From the NCBI RefSeq assembly GCF_949628265.1, contig NC_088790.1:28586545-28650544 (forward strand): DNA of 64,000 nucleotides, read 5' to 3'. The notes beneath the pieces are model-generated. The model was not told where the DNA came from. It did not search any database and was given only the letters and a program-made list of their open reading frames with translations. Shown one piece after another: positions 11,367 through 22,078 of this stretch. This stretch comes from Cloeon dipterum. Lineage: Eukaryota; Arthropoda; Insecta; Ephemeroptera; Baetidae. Numbering within the stretch: position 1 is the first letter of the stretch; each line of letters starts with the position of its first letter. A program made the position numbers and the translations under genes.

Positions 11367-11640
11367 TTTCGCCAACCAAATTTTGGTTAGCTGCGTGTGA
11401 AGCTGAATTGCTCTAGTTTTATGAAACTGAACGTTTAAAATCTCGCAAAATCCCGACGCGCGGAAACAGGATAGCGCACGTGTGGATCGTCGAAAGGGTG
11501 ACGAAATCGAGGATGTGGAACGGCGGCGGCTTTCAGACCAGCTCCAGCATTCAACTTGGAAACAATGAATTTGTCGTATTTCAGCCTCATTTTAATATTT
11601 TTACCACAGTTGGAGATGTGATTCCTCAAGTAAAGTTGAG
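11367..11640 (+). pseudogene. Relic promoter and first exon of the CTLD-OBP family
   Basis: This matches the 5' region of genes A-D: near-palindrome CCAACCAAATTTTGGTT (11372-11388), the ACAGGAT...CGTCGAAA block, a TTCAACTTGGAAACA leader, and an ATG with the signal-peptide exon. Compared with gene A, the exon has a 1-base deletion after the hydrophobic core, so the frame closes early. No exon 2 follows. It appears to be a truncated 5' end left by duplication. Confidence 0.8.
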
Positions 11641-12475
11641 AAGCATTACGCGGGTGTTCTAATTTTTTTAAATAAACGCTGATATCATTATTTTTTATTT
11701 CGTTGAGATGTCAACCCTTGTCGTGACACGACTCAACCTGACCGCCTGATTCTTCTTGAAATCACGCCTCGCGGCATTTTTTTCACTGTCAATTTTTATG
11801 CTTTCTTCGCTACAGCCCCGCCGCATCAGGCCGAGTCGTGTCACTACAACCCTCATTAATTCAGTATATTTTTTTATTGAACCTCTTCTCAGCACCTCCC
11901 GTGGGCTTTGATCTCAATGGAAATAATTGCATACAATTAAAATGGATTTTGAAATTTACTAAGGATATTCGTGCTTTCTGAAACGTACTAAACCAAATGG
12001 AAAATTAAACACTTTCTCTTTAATGAAAATTAAAATACATTTACACAAACAAGCAGAAAAATTGTGGGAGTTGAATACAAAAATGACCGACTACTATGTT
12101 TCTAAATGTCCACTTTCCACTTAGCCAACAAAATCATTCATATAAAACACTTTCTTTTTAATAATAATGAAAAGGCTCAGAAGAAGAGACGGTGAAGAAT
12201 AATTCAAGTGTTTCGCACGTTTCGAATTCCCTCAAAGGCAGGAATTTGCAGAGAGGTGAAGAGAAATGTAGAAGATGCACCGATTAATGAAAAATTATAC
12301 ACGAAGGGAATTTACCTTGTCGTGTGAGTGGGAGTAAGCCGAGAGCGGTGCGAACTGAGACAAAAGACGGGGTTTGTGTCAAAGGGAGGAAACTTCTATT
12401 GGAATCGAATCCTCTGGCAACCAAACCTCATTTTACAACAGGACGCCGAAGAGAACGAAAGCTAATTGTAAGAGA
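11641..12475. other. Spacer before P3, with P3 5' leader
   Basis: Contains an inverted-repeat element (11717-11845) and, from about 12180, the conserved P upstream block with GTGTTTCGCACGTTTCGAATTC. Nothing else supported. Confidence 0.5.
11717..11845. mobile_element. Small inverted-repeat element
   Basis: The ends TTGTCGTGACACGACTC and the complement of TTGTAGTGACACGACTC, each followed by two variable bases and CCTGA, form ~24-bp terminal inverted repeats around ~80 bp. No target duplication is clear, so the class is unknown. Confidence 0.5.
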
Positions 12476-14528
12476 ATGGGGAAAGCGCGATTTTTCTGCC
12501 TACTACTTTCTATTTCCATACCTGCCGCCGCTTTCCTCCTTTCCGGAGTTGCGTCAACGAAGACAGAGGATGGTAAGCGTTTTTATTTAGCACAGATAAA
12601 AATCTGATAATTATATATTATTATGATTTGGATTTCAACGTGGCCTTTAACAACATAAGCATTGTCTAATTTTATAGATATTTTAAAAGTCATATTCTGG
12701 TTGTATGGCAAGGTAAAATAATCAATAATTTATATTGCTCTGGAATTTATTGCATTTATGGCCTGCAATGTAAAATTATGTTCCGATTATTCACTCGCGG
12801 CCACATTCCTGTGTGGAATGACAAGACAAATATTGAATATTCCGTTCGAATTCTCAGCATAATCTTGAATGGTTCAGAAATTCTTGATATTCAATTTATT
12901 CCTTCTTGACATTCATTCTTCATTTCGCGGCCCAATTGATTGCAATGGGAGAAGGGACAGGAATGGCAGCATCATTCCTTTGTAAAATAAGAAGATCAAT
13001 AAATATTTGGAAAAATATTTTAAATGTCTTAATTCAAAATTCTCAGCATATCAGGAACAGTGCTAAAGAATTATTAAAATTTTTCTTCGTTTCGACTAAA
13101 ATTCATTTCTGAAATATTTCTTGATAATATTAAAAAAGATTTTAATTTCTCTACAGGAATCAAGAAGGGAAGAAGGGGCTCATTCGAGGAATGTGATATA
13201 AACTTCTCTATGAAAATCAAGTATGTCAACATTGATGACGCCGTTGTCGTTTTAGCCTCGAAAAAAATGAAGATGGAAGAAAAAGCGACACTGCTGAGTG
13301 ACGACCAATTCGTTAATGGAAAGGTTTGTAATAATTTGTAAAAATTATTCGAAAATTTTGTTGAAAAATTGAATTTTAGGCGTTGATTAATATTCCTTTT
13401 GGATTTCAACTCTTTGACCTCAATGTCACCCGCGTAGCAGTGACGAAAGAAGGGACAATTCTCTCAGCCGATCCTTCCGTTAATTGGACCATCGCTCCCA
13501 TAAACGCTAAACTCGGAATGAGCCGCTGCTCCATTTATTATTTTATAAAACGTAAGTGTGAAAAAATAAATTTGTCTCAAGGAGTTTCTGCCACGGTAAA
13601 AAATTATCTCTTATGTTTAAATTATTTTAACTTGACTTGGAAGTGATAAAGATAGATTTGCAACAAAATGTTGCGAATCATTCTTGATCCATATCGTCTA
13701 TTTTGTAACAAAACCCTCTAAAATTCAAACCTTTTATGCCGATAAAATTGTATTATGGGCTATAACTAAAAAAATATATAAATTTCAGACAAAACACTTT
13801 ACGTCGAGTGGATCGAATTTCAGTTCGAACACGAAAATTTCGAAGAAAACAAGTTGAGATTCCAAGTCAAACTGGGCGCCAGAGGAGAAATCAAGTTCGT
13901 TTACCAGGAAGTGCCCTACAACTTGAAAGCATTGCGTAAATATTGTGACTACTGCCTCGAAGACAAATTCGGAGTCATGTATTCTTATCAAGAAGAGTTC
14001 AAAGTGGCCCCCTACATGGAAACTTACGAGCTTGGATTTTCTATGGATTTCGAAAAATACAGAGTTAAGAGAGGCACTGTATTAAAATTTTCTTCGGCTG
14101 ACTGGTGCATGTTTAAAAAAAACTGCTATGACTGCACCAAAACTGAATATCATCCCCCCTCGAGTAAAAGTGTCCGATGCGCGTGGTGCCCAGCAATTCA
14201 GAAGTGTTCCAGCACGAGGGACAGTTTGCAGCACGTGTGGAAAGAGAATAAATGTGATATTTACCACTTAATAGACTCACTCGCATGCAGGAATAACATA
14301 CGTAGTACAAAGGACATGGACACCGCCACTACCGAACTAGTCATTACGACCATCCCTGATGAAGACCAAAGTTTTTTAGAGTGGTTTGAACGGGGTTTTT
14401 ACAGGGCTTTAGAAAACCAATTTTTTATTTTATGTGTACAACTTTCTATTGGTAAGTTATTTTTACGAGCTAAAGAATATATATGTGATTTGATTTCCCG
14501 GCGACAAAATTTGCCAAATCCTGTTTAA
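12476..14528 (+). CDS. P3: divergent PLXDC-like protein, 391 aa, 4 exons
   Basis: Exons 12476-12572, 13157-13323, 13380-13551 and 13789-14528 give 1,176 nt in one frame. The N-terminal two thirds match P1 and P2, including leader, W-x-I-A-P motif and the PSI-like core CAWCPAIQKCSS. It differs at the C-terminus: exon 4 runs on without the intron seen in P1, P2 and P4, through a Thr-rich stretch, a hydrophobic segment (FFILCVQLSI) and a short basic end. That segment aligns only loosely with the usual span. Exons 4 and 5 have either fused by intron loss or the tail was replaced. The membrane anchor is therefore less certain. Confidence 0.75.
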
Positions 14529-14649
14529 AGGACAAAGATTTAAGGCCATAAGGATTAAAATTTGCTGATTTTGAGCATTTTTTCAACAAATGCAATAAAA
14601 CATTTACAAATAAAACTTTGTTTTGATTCCCCTGCCTTTATCTGGATTA

Positions 14650-17605
14650 CTTGTATTTTATTAACTGCAACCGCTTTCCTCGTTTCCGGAATTGCGTCCA
14701 CGGAGAAGAAATATGCGGGTAAGAATTTCCATTTAGCGATATATAAGTCTGATAATTTTATATTTTTCCTGGATTTTGAACCTGCCCTTTAACACCGAGC
14801 ATCGTCTATTTTTTAAAGGGGTTTTAGGGGACAAAATTTTAATTGGCATGGTAAATTAATTAATGATAATGTATATATGTATTGCATTTTTGGCCAGAAA
14901 TCTAAAATTACTTTGCCAGATTCTTCATTTGCGGCAAGAATGTCTCAATAAATGATTTCAAACGGAAACGGGATTGAGAGTTAGGAACCTGGCAGCCACA
15001 TTCTTGTGTGGAATGAGAAGACAAATAAATACAGGAAAAAATAATTTAAATTTCCTGCTCGAAATTCTCTCCGCAAGTCTTGAGTGTTTTAGAAATTCTT
15101 GGAATATGCCGGCGCATGCTAAACTGTTATGTGTTTATTTATCTGATATTATTTCTATAACAGAGAATTTTTAGTGGCGGCGAATGCAAAATTGCGCGTG
15201 TCGTCGGAGTGCGTTTTTATTTTTTCACCACGAGAGAAAGATTGATGAGTGGACCAAGTCTCTCCTTTATTCCTCTCTGCCAATTCCCGATTTAATCCTG
15301 TTTGCCACAAGGACAAGATAATTTCGAGCACAAATATTTGTTTTTTTTCTCGTGAAAATCTCGCAATTTTGTATGCGCGGCTTTGCTATAGTTCTGCAGG
15401 TCATTTTTTAAGCTAAAAAGCTATTCAGGCTCGCCATTCGAAAACACTGCACACTCGCGGTGACCTGCTGATTCGAATTGAATCTCATTTTATTTTTTCT
15501 TTAACATAAAAGTAAAAGTAGATCCATAATATAATAATAACCTTTTTTGTTTCTCAACAGAAATCAAGGAGCAGAGAGGAGAGAGAGCAGAGAGAGCAGA
15601 GAGAAGAGGGAACTTCTTCTCTGAAAGAGATCCGTACTACTCGATGACTATCCACTTCAACAATTATCCAGACGAAAGTTCCGATTTGATATGGAAAAAT
15701 ATGGAGAGTGAAAAGGTTGCGTTCAAGTTGACCGACGACCATTTCGTTGATGGGAAGGTACATTTAAAAATTAGAAAAAAACGTTCAATTTTTTTTTTGA
15801 ATAATTTTTGAATTTTAGGCGGTGGTTGATCTGCCTTTTGAATTTAAACTCTTTGACCTCAATGTCAGCCGCGTAGCAGTGACGAAAGAAGGGACAATCC
15901 GATCTGTAGATCCTTCCGTTAATTGGATCATCGCTCCCATAAACGCCAAATCCGGAATGACTAGCTGCAATATTTCTTACTTCTTTATAGGTGAGCTTGA
16001 AAATTAAATATATATTTAAATCAGTTATATTTCAATCTTCAACTGATAAATAAAAATCAAAATTATGCGCATGAGTCGAGATCAATCTGAAGCTAAACTA
16101 AAAAGTCAGCAGCATTTTTGTTGCAAAAGTATTTTGGATTAAAAATAAACTGTTGAAGACTGAGAAAATTGCTTTTTGCATAGTTTATGATCAAAATGTT
16201 GAGATTTTTTATGTTGCAAAATGCAGCGGGGGCCAGATGTGCGATAAAATTGGTTCGCACTGCGCAGATCCAAGATGGCGTCTGAATGTAGGAAACGAAA
16301 AGCTCTCTTTGGGAGTGTCAAGAGTTTGTTTTTGCGATCCAAAAGACACAATTAGTTCAAGTAATGCGAATTATACGTCACAATATTGACTAAAACTTGC
16401 TTCTTTTCGCGCATTTTCACGTGACCGTTTTTTCGCGCCATACTCTACTGGACGCCAAATCTGCGCGTCGCACGAATCTGGCCCCCACTGGCAAAATGTT
16501 TGAAAAAATATTTATAGAAAAAACTATTATTGATATTATCTATGAAATTCAGTTCGTGCAACTAGTAACACCACTCCCTAAGAAAAAAAACCATCTGAAG
16601 CCTTTCTAATCGATTCTAAAACCGTCTATATTGCACCGAAAACCGTCTAAAATTCAAAGCTCTACACCAATGAAATATTAAGTAGAGGATTTATATAATA
16701 ACAAAACATTTTTCAGACCAAAAAGTCGTCATTCAGTGGTACGACTTTCAGTTCAACATCAAAGGTTTCGAAGAGCACAAGTTCAGATTTCAAGTCAGAC
16801 TGGGCGACAAAGGAGAAATCGATTTCGATTACAGGGGAGTGCCCTACAACTTGGCAGATGTGCCCTACTGGTGTGACTGCTTGGAAAAAAAATTTGGAGT
16901 CGTGTTCACTCATGACGAATTTTTTGAAATTGCCCCCTTCAAGGAAACTTACAAGCTCGGATTTTCCATGGATTTCGAAACATACAATGTCCAGCAAGGG
17001 ACGTTTATCATATTTGTCAGGGCTGACAGGTGCATGGAGCAAACGAACTGCCTCGACTGCACCAACACTAAATTTCGCCACGACCCGAAATATTATTTAT
17101 CCCGGTGCTCGTGGTGCCCAGCAATCAAGAAGTGTTCCAGCATGAGGGACAGTTTGCGGCACGTGTGGAAGGAGCATTGCGACTTTCATCACATGAGTGC
17201 TCCGAGTTTGTGCAACGAAAAAACCGAAGGTTTCAACAAATTTTTCTTGTCTTCGTTATAATTGTATTTGGGCATCTTTAAAAATTATTTGCTTCAAGAA
17301 ATTATTCACTATCAAAAACAATTTTTGTTTCAGGTCTTAACACGTTCATGGTGCTCATGATTTTAAGCGTCTCCTTAACTGTGACTGTTCTCTGTGTATT
17401 GTTGAAAGAAAGCGTTGTCAAAGTATGCATTACAATACCGTTGGAATGGCTTCGAGAGCGCGTCCAATCCATAAATCAGCCAAATCAGCCGGTGGACAAT
17501 ATTCAAGCCGAGGATCAGAGCAATGACCAGGAAGAGCAGCAACGCCAGCAAGAGCCTGTAGTCTGGGACTATGATTTATTCCAAAAACCAGCCACCTATG
17601 TGTAA
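14650..17605 (+). pseudogene. P4: PLXDC-like copy with 5' end removed at a duplication junction
   Basis: Remaining exon 1 (about 14650-14718) keeps the hydrophobic core TATAFLVSG but not the ATG; upstream sequence is the 3' flank of P3 and has no in-frame ATG after a stop at 14556. Exons 15561-15757, 15819-15990, 16717-17229 and 17334-17605 are intact with correct phases and nearly identical to P2. Without a start codon or the usual leader block it is probably not expressed normally; transcription from P3 with read-through cannot be excluded. The body is open, so the loss is recent. Confidence 0.75.
16224..16490 (+). mobile_element. hAT-type MITE, copy 3, in P4 intron 3
   Basis: A 267-bp element with ends CAGCGGGGGCCAGAT and ATCTGGCCCCCACTG, flanked on both sides by GCAAAATG, a perfect 8-bp target duplication as made by hAT transposases. 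Confidence 0.92.
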
Positions 17606-18676
17606 ATTGAAGATGGCTTGCTGGGCAAAAGAAGCAGGAAATTTTTATAAATTTATAAGCCCTATTTGCAGGGCTAGGAAAAATCAAGTAAATTTTTTTA
17701 TCTGGAAATGTGTATGTGTTTTATTTACATTTTCCTTGGCTGCTGTTACAAATTCAATTTAAATTACACCGTCACCAACCTGCAGTTAGTCTTGACTGCC
17801 GTACTAATCTTTATTTGGCCACGAATATTAAACAATATTATATGCAGGAACTTTTAATCTAATTTCTTAAAATGAGCAGAGTTTATCTGGATATTATTTT
17901 GCAATCAAACATTTTTCTGGATTTTCCGTTTTACGTAATTTGAAGTGTGTAAAATAGCCGGTCTCTTAAATTGCTAAAATACATTTTTTTCCTTATAGAC
18001 CTTGAAGACTAAAATTGAGTTCAGTATTACTTATTATTTAATGAACATTTCAGGTTTAGAATGTGGCGCAAATATTTCTATTTATTATTTTTCATATTAA
18101 TATTGAAAATATTGCTGAGTGGAATTTTATTTTAAAAAGTTTTTCAAATCTATATACATAATATTTTCAGGTTGAGGAAGAGTGTAAAAATATAGACAAT
18201 ATATTGAATGAATAATTTTCCTTTTTTAGTCTTCCTTCCCAAAGAATATATTCTAATCATCAAGATCATGCTGGAAGTCACTTCATAACGTCGCAATCCA
18301 CATCCCTAATTAACCCTACCCCTCGAATTCCTATCATGAAGAGAGGTCAATTCACTGCTTATAATAAAAATATTATTTTCACTTTAGGTCGACTATGTTT
18401 TTGTTGTTTAACTCCTATAGAAATGAAAACACTGGAGGGGTTTGGCTCTGACGTCTCAGAACGGACGCTTTAAAGCTCTATTATACCACTCGCTGCGCTT
18501 TCGCTGTAGAAGTGACTTAAAATTGTTTTTGTGGTTTGACCTGCAAGTTAAGTTAAGTGTGCTTCCGGCTCCGCGTGCAAAGCTTGGTAATTTCATTTTT
18601 AAAATCCGATAAAACTGATAGTTACATATATATTTCCTTTGGAGCACTGAAAATCTATTTTTTTTAATTCAGCAAA
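17606..18676. other. Spacer between P4 and T2
   Basis: Near-identical to 7808-8878, including the hairpin AGCCCTATTTGCAGGGCT at 17658-17675. No gene seen. Confidence 0.5.
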
Positions 18677-20609
18677 ATGGCACAGAACGACGATCGTCAC
18701 GAACAAGTTGAGTACTTCATGGGCAGGTAAATATATACGTTGATTGAAATTTCTCACGCGGAAAATCTTTAGAATCCTGCAATTTAGTTTTGAGTAAAAC
18801 CATTGCATTCGACCGTGAACCTTTCTCCCGCATGAGCTTAAAATTAAGAATATTATTCACAAATATTTTCAAAATTCTCGCTGGCCACTGCGGCATACGC
18901 TGGACGCTTCCAATTCGGCTGCATTAAAATATTTAAATGAGTCAATTTGCATTTTGTGACTTATGAAAACAAGCTTGTCAAATTGAAAAGCGTGACAACT
19001 CCGCCACGCCCCAGGGATCAACCGCGTGACATTACATTTATCCCAATTGACCAGTTGCATAAACCCTTAGTTATTGAAGCCGCCAACAGATTGCGCAACC
19101 ATAGACTTTCTTAAAAATTTTGTTTTAAGCGGTTTTAAGGCACTTCCGCTGCGATTTCAGACTCAATCTAGCTATTTTGCTTTTTTTAATTAATGTGCTA
19201 ATTTTTGATGTGCTGAAAACCAAAATCGGTTCAGCCAATCGCCGTAGAAACGTTGGAAAAGATTTTTTTTATTTCAAAAAATAGTTTTTCACGATTCCAC
19301 GGCGATTGGCTGAACCGATTTTGGTTTTCAGCACGTCAAAAAATAGCAAATTAATTGAAGAATGCACAGTAGCTAGATTGAGTCTGAAATCGCAGCGGAA
19401 GGGCCTTAAAATCGAAAGTCTACGGTGGCGCCATCTGCTGGCGGCTTCGAACACTTAGGGTTTATGCAACTGGTGATTAAAAAAAGCAATAATAATCATT
19501 TTTTTTGTTTATTGTCCCTGTTGACTTGCAAAGCTTTCATAATTTCATTTTTAAAATCCGATAAAAACCGATTTGACGATATACAGTTAAATATTTCTAA
19601 TGGAGCACTGAAAAACTTTTTTATTTTTTTAGCGAAATGCCAGAGAACGACGATCTTCACGAAAAAATTGAGGGCGAAAAATTTGACTTCATGGGCAGGT
19701 AAATATGTATATACGTTCATTGAAATTTCTTATTATCCGTCAATTTAGTTTTGAGTGAAACCATATATATATATATATGTATTGCGTTCGACTGTGAACC
19801 ATTTTTCCCAATGTGAACCACGCACACATGAGCTTAAAATTAAGATTATTCACAAATATGTTCAAATTTCTCGCTGACCGCCGCGGCATAATATATGCTG
19901 GACGTTTTTAAAGCGGCTCCCTCACAATATTTTTAATGAGTCGATTTGACTAGGAAAATAAGCTTGTCAAATTGAAAAGCGTCAATGCTGGCCTACCGCC
20001 ACGCCACCCTATTACATTCATCCTAGTTATATGGTTAAAATAAAAATAATACATTATTTATTCAATTTTTTTTCAGACTTGAACCGATACGAATATTTAT
20101 ATTGAAGCTTGCTTTCTCCATGACAATTTCTGGATACGTACTCTGCGAATTGCTTTCCACGCGTAAGCAAATACCTAATTTATTTTCATGATGTCTTAAT
20201 ATTTTTAATTCGCTTGAACAGAACTAAAAAAAGCAAACAACGACTTGGTGAAAGCACTCATGGCCTCCTTGCCTTTGCTGATAGTCCATTATCTTGAGGA
20301 TCCCATCATGTGTCTTGGTAGCGCTGTAACAGGTTTCTTATATATTCGAAACCACTGCTCCAAGTTCAAATGCGATTATGAACAACGCGATATTAAAGAA
20401 TACATCGTTGGCCCCTGCATATTTGTTGGTTAGTATAGTGTCTTTTACAGTATGTGAGAGGCTTATCATTATATATTTTCTTGTTCCGGAAAAAGCGATA
20501 AATTTTATTCATAATTAATAATAGTTTCGCTCTTTTTTCAGTTGTCTACCGGCTAATTTATGTCCGTATAAAATCGTACAATTCAGCAAGAGAGAATAGA
20601 AGCCATTAA
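18677..20609 (+). CDS. T2: second copy of the small multi-span membrane protein
   Basis: First exon a 18677-18726 or b 19637-19698, then 20077-20162, 20222-20428 and 20542-20609, all in frame (136 or 140 aa). It differs from T1 by two visible substitutions in the last exon (F to V in the I-Y-F-R segment, D to N near the end). Hydrophobic pattern, alternative first exons and intervening foldback element are as in T1. It is the right-hand product of the 6.36-kb duplication. Confidence 0.72.
19050..19474. mobile_element. Foldback element, copy 3, between the two T2 first exons
   Basis: A 425-bp inverted repeat with the same ends and orientation as 9252-9675; inherited through the segmental duplication. 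Confidence 0.85.
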
Positions 20610-21129
20610 ATATTTATTTTAGATTTAGCTAGAATAAAAGAGAGTGCGTGTAATATGTTTTGTATTGATACATGAAATAAAATATCGTAGAACATATGTG
20701 GAAATAGAAAGATATTCACGTGTCTGCTTAAAATGATTTAACCAAAAATGTGATTCCAGTGACAAATTTCAATTATTATATAACAAAAACATCTTTAATT
20801 TCCGAATGGCACGAAATATTGGAGCTCGAGAAACACTCAAATTCTGAGATAGATATTTGAAGTAATGGTTTTTTAATTTAGGTTTCTACTTTGGCTGACA
20901 AATCTTTTTATTGCATTTTTTTTAAAAATAAATGAGAAAGAGGTTAACGACCTGGCGGAAGGCTAAGATGATTTAAATTAGATTGGGGGTAGTGAGCTAT
21001 CTACACCTGAATAAAATTAATCCATGACTGAAGTTGAAATTTGAGAATAATTAGTCGAGAATCTCTATAATTCCAGTTGATAAAATAGCAGATAGTGCGT
21101 CGTTCAATCCAAAATTAAAAAAACCATCT
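20610..21129. other. T2 3' flank and spacer
   Basis: Matches the T1 flank to about 21009, then ~120 bases of unique AT-rich sequence. No gene seen. Confidence 0.45.
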
Positions 21130-21510
21130 ACTCTATCCAGAATACGCGATGGCAGGGGTGGTGGGGAAGCCCAGGCGAGTCCAAGCCCCCGAGGTTTTTG
21201 CCCAGGGGCCCCCGCGGCCTCCCCTTTTGCAAAACGCTTCCCTATGCTTCGATCTGGGTAAAAAAATCGTCAAACGGGGTTGTTTCGGCTGAAGCCCGGG
21301 TGGGCGACGCAGAACGGTGTGTCAGTGTGTTTTAAAGTCGCTTTTTGCCATAGGAGAGTTAGAAAAAACGAAAGTGGGTGTTTTTGCGACGTTTTGACGG
21401 GGTCGGGGGTGCGGGGGTGCTGGGGTCGAAAAGTAGTCTATAAACCGCAGAATTTCATCACGAGGTCGGGGTTCGGGCAACGCTGGATCGGGGCTGCAGC
21501 TCAAATAGCA
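21130..21510 (-). repeat. GC-rich repeat, partial, - strand
   Basis: An abrupt GC-rich block in AT-rich surroundings. Its reverse complement shares a series of landmarks in the same order with 61740-62125: CCCCAGCACCC, CCCTATGG, GATTTTTTTACCC, GCATAGGGA, GCCGCGGGG. ORFs on both strands lack similarity to anything I recognise and look like a by-product of the composition. Confidence 0.6.
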
Positions 21511-21525
21511 GCCGAGATGTAAGAG

Positions 21526-21645
21526 TTTATAAGTCGTACAACGTTGTTTGGACAGTAATTATTTTATCCGGTGGCAAAAGAGGATTAAAGCCATTAAATC
21601 TTTATTTTAGATTCATATAGAATTAAAGAGAGCACGCATAGATGT
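21526..21645 (+). pseudogene. Relic 3' end of a T gene
   Basis: The sequence TAAGTCGTACAA...GCAAAAGAGGATTAAAGCCATTAAATCTTTATTTTAG corresponds to the T1/T2 stop region and 3' UTR (10780-10860), with substitutions and a small insertion. No other T exon is present. It abuts the GC-rich repeat and lies directly upstream of gene A, the order T then CTLD gene also seen at 10.8-11.6 kb. Confidence 0.7.
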
Positions 21646-21860
21646 TTTAATATTATCCCTTTATAAAAATTGGATTAGGAAAAAGCTAGTGTTAATTGAT
21701 GTTTAATTTTCCAGCAAGATTGAAATATGCCAAAAATATTTACTTTGTAGTTTAAAAATGTTCAGAAGATGAAACATACTATATTGGATTAAAAAAACAT
21801 TTCGAGACCTATTTTATTAGTAAATTCTTTCTATTATTGTCTTAAAAAACAATCGTTTTG

Positions 21861-22078
21861 CCAACCAAATTTTGGTTAGCTGTGTGTGAAGCTAAATTGC
21901 TCTAGTTTTATGAAAATGAACGTTTAAAAACTCTAAAATGAATGATTTCACAAAACATCGACGCGCGGAAACAGGATAGCACGTGTGCGTCGTCGAAAGG
22001 GTGTCGAAATTGAGGATGTGAAACGGCGAACGGCGGTGGCTCTCACTCAGACCGGCTCCAGGATTCAACTTGGAAACA
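21861..22078 (+). promoter_or_regulatory. Upstream region of gene A with conserved near-palindrome
   Basis: CCAACCAAATTTTGGTTAGC at 21861-21880 is a near-palindrome ~200 bp before the ATG. A second conserved block, ACAGGAT...CGTCGAAA, lies ~80-115 bp before the ATG, and ACTCAGACC ~40 bp before it resembles an arthropod initiator. All three recur before genes B, C, D and the relic at 11.4 kb. Promoter function is inferred from position and conservation. Confidence 0.55.

Larger units (their letters stand above)
14650..21009 (+). repeat. Segmental duplication, right copy (P4 body and T2)
   Basis: Partner of 4845-11209. The left junction falls inside exon 1 of P4, where P3 3' flank gives way to P2-like sequence near TTTTATTAACTGCAACC. 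The right junction is at ACCTGA near 21009, after which the two copies diverge. Confidence 0.9.
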
